DNA from: Magnaporthiopsis rhizophila
Taxonomy: Eukaryota > Ascomycota > Sordariomycetes > Magnaporthales > Magnaporthaceae
Length of the DNA stretch: 64,000 bases
Direction: 5' to 3'
Assembly (NCBI GenBank): GCA_003049465.1
Contig: PYSS01000033.1
Coordinates: 131,903 to 195,902, forward strand
Below the pieces are notes generated by a model. The model was not told the origin of the DNA. It worked only from the letters and a program-made list of their open reading frames with translations, and searched no databases. The translations under genes and the position numbers were made by a program. Positions 34,251-45,870 of this stretch are shown here, one piece after another; within the stretch, counting starts at the first letter, position 1; each line of letters begins with the position of its first letter.

Positions 34251-36495
34251 ATGGGCAGGGCTACGATGATGGACCGCGATCGAAGCAGGAGGTCAGTTCT
34301 TGATTCCCGCGAGCCCAAGATCGGCTTTGACGTGCACAGCGCCTCTATTCTTCGAAGGATCCCGCTACAAGATGCATGTCTTGCCCGGTTCCGACCTGCC
34401 TAACTGACAAGACGATCTGGATCCCTGCAGGTACGAGGATGGCGAAGTAACCCGTTATGGTGCGGGCGAGTCCTACCGACCCTTCAACCGCGACAGGTCC
34501 CCCCGGCGGGCCAGGAGCCCGCTGTCGCGAGACCGTGAGCGGGATCGCGACCGCGATCGGGATAGAGATAGAGACAGGGATAGGGACCGCGATCGAGACC
34601 GAGACCGAGACCGAGATAGGGACGTTAGGGATCGAGATAGGGACATTAGGGACGTCAGGGACCGCGCCCGCAGCCCTCCACCGCCAGCCAGCGACAGCTA
34701 CGTCCCGGGACGGTCGCCGGCGCCTCGGCGGCCGCGCTCTAGGAGCGTCGGCCCAGGCGAACGCTTCCGGGATAGGGATAGGGACAGCAAGCCTGGCGGC
34801 GTCGGCGGCGTCGAGCGCGGGGCGCAACCGCTAGCCGCCGACTGCTGGCGCAGGCCGCGCGACAGCAGCCGCGGGCCCGGCGGCGGTGACAGGGACAGGG
34901 ACAGAGACCGAGACAGAGACCGAGACAGGGATAGGGATAGAGAGAGGGACAGGGATAGGGACAGGCGCGGGGCGAGGAGTCCTCCGCCTCCGAGGCGGCC
35001 GTCGCCGCCGCCGCCCAGGCGACCTAGTCCTCCGCCCGCCAGGCGGGCTAGTCCCCCGCCGCGACGGAGCCCTCCGAGGCGTAGTCCGCCGCCGAGGTTC
35101 GCGTCGCCGCGCAGGGCGGACGACAGGCCCGACAGGGCGAGGTCGCCGCCTGCGCGGAGGGAATATGATGCTCGCGATGCTGCTGCAAGGTAAGGAGCCA
35201 CCTCATGTTTCCAGACGCAAACACACACACAGACCACCTGCGGGCTTGCTTCCATGCGCTTTCGTCTGATGCCATGTTTGCTGCCCTTCTTGCCCCGACA
35301 TTGCCTGCGCGTGAACAAAATCTGACGCATACATCACTCGCTGGCCAGGAGAAGATCACGATCACCATTCGACCGAGAACGTCGTCGAAGCCGCTCGCCA
35401 GTCCGCAGGTCTCCCGCGCTCGCCGTACGATCATACCGCCCACGCACTCGTAGTCCCGAGCGACGTGACGACCGATACCCGGCATCCGCGAACTCTTACC
35501 GCAGAGGCTCGTCCGCAATACCGCCTAGGGAGCAGAACGTCTCGTCCACCCTAACCTCCCACTCCGTCTCGGGGAGGTCCTCACCACGCCCTAGTTCCGG
35601 CCGCGGTGGACGCGCAGGAGGAGCCGGCGCCGCTAGCGACAGGCCTCGCCCCGCTTCACCTGTCTTCGTTTCGGCCGCCAACGCAATCCCGGTCAGAGAG
35701 GTCCAGAAGCCCTCTCTGTCCGCTGATACGCCCACAGCCCCAACGACTACTGCTGCTGCTGCTGCTACTGCTACTGCTGCTGCAGCACCTGCAGCACCTG
35801 CCGCACCTTCTGCTCCTGCCGCGACGGCTGCCTTCATCCCTACCACACGGTCTCCCCCGCGTGCTCCAGCAGCCCTCCGTGCTCCGCCGACGGGCCCCAG
35901 CGCGACTAGAAATCAGTCGGTGCCCACCGGACCGGCCTCGTCCTCGCCGGCGACGCCTCACGGGCCGCGGTACCACCACACGCAGACGACCCCGGGCTCC
36001 TCACAGCAGCCCCCAACCGGGCCCTCGAACCCGAACCGCATCGAGATCGTCACCAGCCCCGGCATGCCGATCAACCCTCCTTCTGGCCCTAGGGGGTACA
36101 GAGAGGGCGCGCGCGGCGGTGGGTATCGCGGCGGCCGCAGCGGTGGTATAATTGGCGGCTGGGGTCCCATTCGCGGCGCGCCGCCCCTCGCTAACGGCGC
36201 CGGTGGCCACGTCAACGGCGTTCACCACAGCAACCTCCACCTTCCGGGCGGCGGTGCCTCCTCCGCCTCCGCCACGGCCTCTCAAGTCACGCCCTTCGCA
36301 TCTGGCGCCAACGGCATACCCACGGGCCCTCGCGCCGCCTCAAATCCGGCGTTTTCGTCATCGTCGGGAGCGGCAGCGTCATCAACAGCAGGAGGTTCAG
36401 CTTCGACTGGGGCGTCGGCCGCCACCACCTCACCTTTGCTATCCGCGAAGCCCTTCAACCCGCCTACGGGCCCGGCCGCCCAGCAACAGCAGCAG

Positions 36496-36532
<37 letters not shown>

Positions 36533-36981
36533 GACCACAAGGCCTCATATCCACGCCGCCTACCGGGCCGCGCGCCCTGCAATCTTCGCTTCAACAGCAA
36601 CAGCAGCATCAACAACAACACCACCATCAGCAGCAACAACAGCAGCAGCAACAACAGCAGCAGCAACAACAAACACTGGTGCAACAGACAATCTCGAGCA
36701 TGCCCGCGCTCGTCCCGGGAGGCAAGCTGGACCCGTCCCTCAGCTGCCTCGGCACGGGCCTGACCAAGGACCTGGAGCCGCACCACAAGCGCCTGCGCGA
36801 GGACGAGGAGCGCATCCGCGAGGAGCTCCGCGTCAAGGAGGACAAGCTGCGCAAGTCGCTGCGCATGTGGGAGCACCTCGAGCGCGAGGCCGAGGGCCAC
36901 GTCCTGAGGACCGAGCTCAGCGACAAGAGCCTCCAGGCCGTCAACGGCGACCCGCCCGCTGCTGCCGGCGCCGCCTTTTGA
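34251..36981 (+). CDS. SR/RD-rich, poly-Gln nuclear-type protein
   Basis: Three exons, 34251-34291, 34431-35189 and 35349-36981, give about 810 residues. Introns 34292-34430 (GTCAGT, CTAAC branch, CTGCAG) and 35190-35348 (GTAAGG, GGCCAG) keep the frame. Exon 2 lacks an in-frame ATG and is easy to miss: it encodes two long alternating Arg-Asp tracts with RSPPPP/RRPSPPPP motifs. Exon 3 starts with an RS domain (RRRSRSPFDRERRRSRSPVR), then a Pro/Ala/Thr-rich part with repeated PPTGP units, an RGG-like GGGYRGGRSGG, two poly-Gln blocks (36481-36536 and 36595-36670) and a charged coiled-coil end (HHKRLREDEERIREELRVKE). RS, RD and RGG tracts suggest an RNA-processing or splicing-associated nuclear factor. 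No RRM is seen, so the exact role is unknown. Confidence 0.8.
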
Positions 36982-37064
36982 GAAAATAAGAAAGACAAAA
37001 ACAATTGCCACCCGTCTGCCTGGTGGGCGCCTAGCTCTCCTGCGCCCATAAGGACATTCTCGCC

Positions 37065-37117
<53 letters not shown>

Positions 37118-37759
37118 CNTTTTTTTTTTTTTTTTTTTTTAACTGCACCTGGCAGATGGCTCCTGATAGTTGGCTCGGATACCCTCGCGGGGTCAAGATT
37201 AGATTCTTATCACAGGGCTCTTCATTGATGCCTCAACCTTGGCTTTCCTTTTTCTTGTGTGTCATCTCTCTCCGCCTCCCCTTGCTCTAGGTACATACAC
37301 ACCTCTAGTCGCTATTGAGTGATGCACTCGAGAGTTGAATCTTTGCAGCGTTGCTTTCATTCCAGAATACAAATCTAGCTCTCTGCTTCCCATCATCAAT
37401 ACTCTACAAGCGTGATTTAGGTGGCGCCACAAGGCTTGGTGACCATGGTTCTTGTCTGTTTAGACTTGCCCTCGGCATCATCATTTCGATAGATATCATC
37501 ATAGAGCAAACAACGCAGAGTTCTTTTTTTTTTTTCATCTCGACTATGTCTATGCTACGGACGGCAAAAAGTGATAGGTGAAGCACACGGCAAACAAAGC
37601 ACCCTTGTTTCCACCTCATCCCAGACCAAGGACGACATTCCAGCCATCCATCCATTGGTTATCATTATTTTTTTTGTTCCCTGATGCGTCACATGTGGGG
37701 CCATCCAGTCAACTCTTTCATTTCGCCCAACCCGACACCTGCTCGAGGCGCGGACGGGT
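36982..37759. other. Intergenic region between convergent genes
   Basis: 3' flanks of the SR-rich gene and GAPDH. Dominated by the T tract at 37068-37140 with an undetermined base. No gene. Confidence 0.6.
37068..37140 (+). repeat. Poly-T tract with an ambiguous base
   Basis: About 70 T, broken only by C at 37118 and N at 37119. The N shows that the assembly could not resolve the homopolymer, so its true length is uncertain. Confidence 0.95.
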
Positions 37760-38961
<1,202 letters not shown>

Positions 38962-39011
38962 TCAGTTTGCTGTTTAGGTAGGTAATACCGTAGAGAGTGG
39001 TGCGTTCCTCG

Positions 39012-39114
39012 TCTGGAAGATGGAAGATGGAAGATGGAAGAGAGGAGAGATGTCTGTTGTGGTGTGGAAAGGTTCCAAGGCAAACACGAGGAGGAGTGGG
39101 GTAAGAATTTTATA
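39012..39114 (-). promoter_or_regulatory. GAPDH core promoter: TATA box and CT-rich leader
   Basis: Reading the minus strand, TATAAAA (plus 39108-39114) lies about 170 nt before the GAPDH ATG. Further down is a pyrimidine tract of CTCTC and four CTTCCAT units (plus about 39017-39055). CT-rich leaders with a TATA box are known from strongly expressed fungal gpd genes. The placement is by eye. Confidence 0.6.
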
Positions 39115-41306
39115 GCAGACGGAGGCAGGCGAGTTCCACCGGGTAAAGCAGGGGAGCGCGGGCAGTGGGCAACAGACGGTTGTAAGGAAGGTGCATCCTA
39201 GAGCTATGTCATGTCATCGGTGCAGGACGAGGTGGGAGAATATGCGCCCAGCCAGTGAAAAGGACCAGATTGGCCACACCACCTCCAACATGGATGGATG
39301 GAGCTGTCTGGTCCCTCCCACTTTGTGGGCCAACTGCTTCTGTCTCCAACACGGCAGGAACGAACGGCTGTCGCAGCAGAAGGGAAATGGATGGCGGGAG
39401 ACGGTCAAATTTGCAAGAAATGAGCCAAGCTCCCAGGGCACGAGATGATAAGTATGGCGACAGGTGCAATATGTAAAATTTTCCAGACGGACGGCATGGG
39501 TGCTTGGATGTTGGGCCGTATATCCGTTGACGCGAAGCGAGGGAAGCTATCGCCTTGCATCGAGCATGCAGGGCACCTAGCTTTTCGGCAGCAGAGGCTT
39601 TTGTGGCGGGGTAGGTGTCGTTGGAGGGGTAAACACAGTCGATGGGCCTCACCTATTGGGCAATCTAAAGTTTCTTCTGGGTCGTGATGGGTGTTCGCCT
39701 TCGGGTTATCGTGAGAGGGAGTTGCTTGCTTGGTTGTGTACCGGAAGATGAAAGGTTCGGGAAGCCAGAAATACTGGGAAACGGCGACGACCTCCAATAT
39801 GTATGCGGCGACAAAACAGACCAGCGAGTGCCGAGGTGGGATGTGTTTTGTCCGGGATGGTGGGGTGACGGTCGAGCTACATCATCGTCCGAGCTCCGGC
39901 GGGTCCCGCCCACCAATCTAAGCTTTCTACGATTGGAGTTCACAGCCCCGCGCTAGGTAACCCGTACGGCACGTAGAGGGGAGGTGGGTGACCCAACGGC
40001 CAGCCTCCAGCTGGAACAGCCATGAGGCAAATTCGCCTGTTTGAGTCACCGCGGTTTTTATTTTTTACGCCATTACGCCCGTGATCCCCCGTCATCCCGC
40101 TGTTTTCAGGGCGAACTATTGCCGCATTTATCGTCTTGGCATGTTTCTCGCCGACGCCGAAGCGGGATGGGTGCAGAGAGGCATTTTCTGGCGTTTCGAT
40201 TGGGCCAGGAACGCACGGTCAATCCCACGCTTGGCAGTTTTGCTTACCCTGGGGATTCACGTTGAGGCTGGTCGGTGGCGATGTCGGGCCCTCAACAGTA
40301 CTGACCGACGCTGATCGGGCTTTGTCATTATGGTGGCGTGGCCGCGTTGGCTGGACTGCTGGACCACTGCTGACCGTCATCCACGGACTATCTTACTTAT
40401 ACAGCCCGCCCCAGCCGTATCGGCCATGTCACCTTTCAATCCCTCTCGTTTCTGCCCCTGTAGGTTTTTTCCTCGATGCTTTTTAATTTGCGTTGTTTAT
40501 TTTACACGTCCGCTGTTTCCTGATGCCAGCCTCGTGCCTCCTTGAAAGCCCAGGCCGCTTAACGAAACCAGGTGCCGGATCAGAGTGCGGACCTGTGACG
40601 TGAGCAGGAAGACGGCGACGTACGAAAGGGCTGCGACGGCGTAAAACAAGAACAACATTAACCATATAACCGCTAGCCCATTAATACACATAATGAAACC
40701 CGTACAAACTTATATAAATTGAAGCATCATTTTAAAACTCAAAGCCCAGCACGCGTCAAGATCCACAGCCAAGCGCCAGGGCTAACTCAAACGGCATTAT
40801 ATCTAAATAAAAGCTACAGTATATTTTACAAATCCCGTATTATTTACATTTTTTTTTTTTAAAAAAAAAAAACCTCGTAATAAATAATACCAATCTAATA
40901 CCTTTTGTTTAATAAATTTCTCGTAATATAATAATAAAAAAAGCATTAAATTTAATCAAATATTATTATTTATAAAATTTAATTATACTCATTGATTTGT
41001 ATGTAAAGATAATGTTGTTAAACATTTTTTTCATTGTGTATTATGGTAGTATATCTGATTGGGGGATATAAATTCCGGGTTTGTTTTTTTTTTTTTTTTT
41101 TTTTTTTTTTTTGTCGGAAGGTGAGTCACCACTTGAACGTTATCGGAATGGACGCCGTGGCTCTAGTTTGTGGCTTTTGGACGGCGATGGCGCAAATGTC
41201 GGGAATAAAACCACTGCCCGCCATTCTTTATATCTCCCATGAGGCTATCCTTGCCTGTTTCTTTTGCTCAGTGTCAGAACGCCCCAAGTGTTGACCAGGC
41301 CTAGCG
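39115..41306. other. Long intergenic region with AT-rich block
   Basis: 39115-40670 is of ordinary composition without a supportable gene. 40670-41050 is strongly AT-rich and gene-free, with the palindrome at 40837-40890, and a T tract follows at about 41083-41112. This could be a decayed repeat, possibly RIP-affected, but no element boundary is visible. Confidence 0.5.
40837..40890. repeat. AT-only inverted repeat with T12/A12 core
   Basis: The arm GTATTATTTA (40837-40846) is the exact reverse complement of TAAATAATAC (40881-40890). Between them, T12 (40849-40860) is followed directly by A12 (40861-40872). The outer arms and inner core can fold into a cruciform. Confidence 0.85.
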
Positions 41307-44300
41307 TCAGATGAACAGACAATCACCAAAATAACTCCCTTCTTCCCATTCCCAGTAAATCGAAGCCATGCCAACCCTTTGCAAGAACTTGAAGAACTGC
41401 TCATCCACTGATCCCTCCGCTCGCTCCGGTCGCCTTCGCTCTAGAGCTCGAGAGATCCCCTCCTGTATTTCCACAGGAATAGGAAGTTCGCTCGGTCGAT
41501 CGTGAGCTTGGAGCATATGTTGGGCGGCATGCGTCACCCACAACAACTCCTCCTCCAGTTCTTCCTCATTCTCCTCGTACCGCAGGTGCGGAGGCCTGTT
41601 TCCAATATGCATTATGGCAATTAGGCGTCCCGGCTCGCCGCCATCCTTGGTGAGACTCCAAGCTTTAGGGAAGGCCTCGATCTCGGGAAAACGGGTCTCC
41701 CAGGTCCGAAGCAGTTTGGCCAGTATAGCGGAGGCCGGCAAAGCCAGGACGACGACCAAGTTGCCCTCGATTCCATACCACTGAGACCCTTGCCAGTAAA
41801 ATGGTCCTTCAAACAAACACGTTCCCAGAACATAGTAGGTGACGCGCAGCTCTTCTGAGTCCTTTCCATCGAGAGCAGCCCCATGGGACAACAGGAGTTG
41901 AATAAGACTCATGAGGTGACTGGCCATATTTGGGCCGATCTTGGAGGCACCACGGTCCAGATGCCAGACACTCGATATCAAGCATTTGAGAGGCGACTCA
42001 AGTAAGTGTACCGGGATCTCGTAAGGGCTTGGTGTGTCGCCGACTCGGCGTGGCCCTTTCCACGTAGGACAAGCGCCCCTTTCCAGAAGCAACTGTACCA
42101 GCTCTAGGCGTGTCTCCACGGAGATACCACGCTTTTTCGCTCCGCGCCACTCCGGAGGCCAAATCTTGGCGCACCACCAGGATAATTTCATGTTGCAAAC
42201 GTGCAGGAGAAGCTCTGAAAGAGTCTGATTATCGAGGCTACGAGCCTTGACTTTTGCCAGGATGAAGGACCAAAGGTTCAGGTTGTGGGACGCCGTCTCG
42301 AGTAAAAACTCATGCTGCCGTTTGACATCCTCTTGGTAGCTTGGTACCACACCCCAACTCGGCTCTTCCTGCAAATCCTTGGCGTTATAGAGGAGCCTGC
42401 GATCTCCGAAAAGTTGGCCGGAATTGAACAGCTGCTCACAAAAACCCAGCAGTTCATCACACTCGCCTCTCGCGTTGTCTTCCTCTTCGGGTGGCGCATC
42501 CAGCAGTGAGGCGATTGAGGTTAAGCACTCCCGAAGGCCGGAGCCGAGGCCCGTTGAACGGTAGACTGGGACCCTCAAACCGGGAACATGGCGAAACGGC
42601 GGGTATCGGATTAATCGGCAGGTCGCCAAATGGGCTTCGACTAGTCTCCGAACGACGCGCCATTCTGAGACCGTGCTCGCATCCAATATCCTTCGGCCCT
42701 CCTCGGTATCAGTTAGGAAGTCGCGGGCAGTACGGTGGACGAATCGGAACCACGGCGCCCAATTCCACGCGTAAGGAGCCAGGTCGTTATACTCCCCGCC
42801 ATGCCAAGGCACCCCATTGGTGACGTTCTTTCCCAGGGTTAGCCTACCTTCCAGTAGACCAGCACATCTGATCCCCACATCCCGGATTGTCGCTTTGCAC
42901 AGCTGTAATAGCGACGTGGCCAGTCCGGACTCGGAAGGATTGCAGTCTCTAATCCGGGCCGCCATCCCTGGGTGCGTGGCAATCATCATGTTCAACGGAC
43001 TGATTTCAGCTTCCGCACAGAGTGCCAGCTGGAGATAAAGGGCCGCACGTCCTCGAAAAAGGTCGCTGTCGCCATTTGTCCTCTTCCACATGTCGGCGTA
43101 CAGTTCCGCAAGGTCGCTGGGCAAACTGTCAATACGGCGTTTCAAATCCATGGCCGTCTCACCCTGGCAGGCAGCTTCCGTGATCGCTTTGGCAGTGAGA
43201 CAGAGCCAGAGGAAAACGCCTTCGGCCTTTTCGACAAGCTCAGCCACGAGCCAGTCCCGGATCTCGTGCAAAGTTGGAGGGCCCTCGCAACAGAAGTTGA
43301 TCCTGCCGCCCGGCATCCGTGCCACGAAAGTTGAGCCCGGCGGGATGTCGGTGTGGTAGTCAGGTGGTATGATAATATTGCCCTTAGCGTATCGCCGAAG
43401 GTCGGCACGGTTGAGGTTCTCGAGGCGTAGCTGTGGGCATGTATCTAGTCGCTTCACAATCAGAGGCTCCCGTCGCGCACCGAGGCACAACTTGACCTTC
43501 CCTTGAAACCCTAGGGGTTGTTCCAGGGTATCGATGGCCTGTAGAAGCTTGAGGGGGCCGTCGGCTGGGAGCACCTCGTCGAGCCCGTCCAGAAATACTG
43601 CGATAGATCTGGGGTAGTTCGCCATGACGTCCAGAAGTGTAGATTGCAGTTCCTGTTCAGACCAGTCCGATTTCGCATCTTTCATCGAAATCTTGGGATG
43701 ATTTATAAGTGTGCGATCGAGCGATGCCTTGTCCTCGGTAAACAACTGGTAAAGGAGGGAGCATAAGAGGCCCGTGATACTTTGCTGCATTTTGGTGCCG
43801 AGCCGCCAAAAGTAGTACGAGATGAGGACGGCTCCAGGGCTCCAGATATCCAGGAAACCCCGCGTCCGTCCGTGTTCGGCAAGATATTTTATCAGCGTCG
43901 TTTTTCCTGACCCTGGCTTGCCACTGATCCAGTATTTCGGCTCCGTGGATCTGAGCCAGTCGGGGAAGCTGTCCCAGGAAGCACCTTCAAAGTCTGCCTC
44001 CGTTTCGCTGCCACCAGACTCTGACCCTTCATCATAATCAGGTCCCGAGTCGGTGGATCGGTGCGCGCCATCCGATGAGGCATCGGAGGAGGTGCCACAG
44101 TCGACCGCAGGATGCTCCGCCACCACTGCACGCCGATCACCATCGCTCCCGTCTTTGAGAACCCATTTGAGGGTTCCAGCGTGCGAAGGGCGAACCTGGT
44201 TGCTGCGCTCATTCATACCGTCGAACTTGAGGCTGTGCAGGAGCCGCTCCCTCCTGGCCTCCTGGCGGGCGTTTTGTTCACGTTCGGTGGCGCTTTCGAT

Positions 44301-45128
44301 GGCGACCATGACGTGCCCCTTCAGCGATGCCTCCATCTGGGTTGTCGTTTGTGCGATATGTGTTTTCAACGATCCCTCCGCTTGTGTAGTCTCCTGCGTG
44401 ATATGCGTCTTGATTGCGTCCACGCTCCTCTTGGTTCCCGTGGTGATATGCTCCCTCGTCCGTAGGGCCAGGGCCGACACCAACGCGGCCGCGTCAGCTG
44501 TCCCCTTGCGGTACTCGTCGAGGAAGGATCGCTGGTTCGCATCAAGTGCCGCTATCCCAGCGCCGTTTTTTTCGGATCTCTCGCTACTTATCGTTAGAAA
44601 TTGTCGTCCGACCAGACCTAGCTTCGCAGTGCGTATGCAAGGCGTATGGGTGCGGGCGCCAACGTACTAGATCCTCGTCAAAAGCCCCGTCTGCAGCAGG
44701 CCCTCGGCATCTCGCAGTTTGCGCTCCAGGTTCTCGAGGCGCCGCTTCCTCCACGTCGTCTTGGCCGCGATCTTGAGCGCCGCCACGAGCTTGGCACTGC
44801 TTGGGTGCCCGCTGAGGAAGTTGACCTCTTCGCGCAGGTCCCGCGCGGCGCCCAGGCACTTTTCCGCCAGGTCCAGTAGCTGTTTGTCTCGAGCGGTCGG
44901 TTTCGGTGGAGCACATGCACTCGTGCCGATTTTCGTCGCTGTTGTCGTGGTGTCGCGAATCCGCCTAGAGAGGCTGTCCAGCGCCGCGGCCTTGTCCGCG
45001 AGGGCGGGGTCGAGCGCGCCGTCCTGGTACACCTGCCTCACGATCCGGACCGTTTCGCGCCCGACCCCGATGACCTGCAAAACGTTGCAGGCGACGCCGA
45101 GCGCTGCGATCGGTTCGAGGCCGGACAT
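41307..45128 (-). CDS. NACHT-domain STAND protein (NLR-like)
   Basis: Two exons, complement of 44668-45128 and 41307-44583, give about 1245 residues. Intron 44584-44667 has a GTACGT donor, a TTTCTAACG branch site and AAGTAG; an earlier AG (GCTAG) would create a stop, so the later one is used. The N-terminal 150 residues (MSGLEPIAALGVACNVLQVI) resemble the helical N-terminal domains of fungal STAND proteins. A linker carries three imperfect KTHIxQ-TTQxExSLK heptad-like repeats. The NACHT NTPase follows: Walker A GKPGSGKTT (about 376-384), Walker B SIAVFLDGLDEVLP (about 475). The C-terminal half has two ankyrin-like stretches (LELVQLLLERGACP, LIQLLLSHGAALDGKD) but no clear WD or TPR array. Such proteins act as signal-gated switches in fungal non-self responses; the trigger here is unknown. 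Confidence 0.88.
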
Positions 45129-45870
45129 GGTTTTCCTTGCGAAGATAGGGCAAGACAGCCACGGCTGCCTCCGACGCGTCCCAGTTTTGAAGCAACAGGA
45201 CGGGGTTGTAGCCCGTGGCGAGGGGAAATGCGAGGGGAGAAGAAGCGCAGCAGCCTGACCGATCGGAGCCTTACCTCCATGCAGGTGAGTGAGCCTTTAA
45301 GCTGCGGGCGGCGCCGCCAAGGTATTTCTCAGCCTATAAAAAGCACCTCTCAAATCCTCTGCAGCTCAGGTACTCACTGGTCGGGAATACTCGACTTGTC
45401 CGAATCGAACCAAATACTTGCCTATATAAATAAATAAAGCAAAATAAAATCAGGTAAACCCACGCGCCGTGTATCCATTATGCTGTCAGCCATCTTTCAC
45501 TATGCTGTCAGCCGTTTTGTTTATGTGCGTTTATAATTGGGGTATGTAGCCTGGATGACAGAACGCCCTTATAAGCAACCTGGTCCGGCCGGCGATAGCC
45601 TAACCGAATTGGAATTATATTTACAGCGCCTATATTTCCTAGCCAGGAGGACGGTATTTGAACCCACCCACTTTTACCGGACCGAATTTGACGGAGAGCA
45701 TATAACACACCCCGTGGGCATGCATTAGGGAGGGGTTCCCGCAGGGAGATCTCAGAAATTCAGGGCACTCAGCTGGCAAGAAGACGTGATGCCGCCGCCG
45801 GCGCGCTGCCAGATAAGGAGACAAAGCCCAGAGGTCCTGAAGCCCCACGAACAGAAGCTTCCTCTCGGAC
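45129..45870. other. Intergenic region
   Basis: The NACHT promoter side and GH81 3' flank. AT-rich at 45410-45480. A 13-bp direct repeat TATGCTGTCAGCC occurs at 45479-45491 and 45501-45513. No gene supported. Confidence 0.5.

Noticed and set aside
34698..35330. Minus-strand frame with long Ser-Leu repeats
   Set aside because: It is the reverse reading of the Arg-Asp tracts of the SR-rich gene, which has splice sites and a continuing RS domain.
36439..37011. Minus-strand poly-Leu frame
   Set aside because: Antisense of the poly-Gln blocks.
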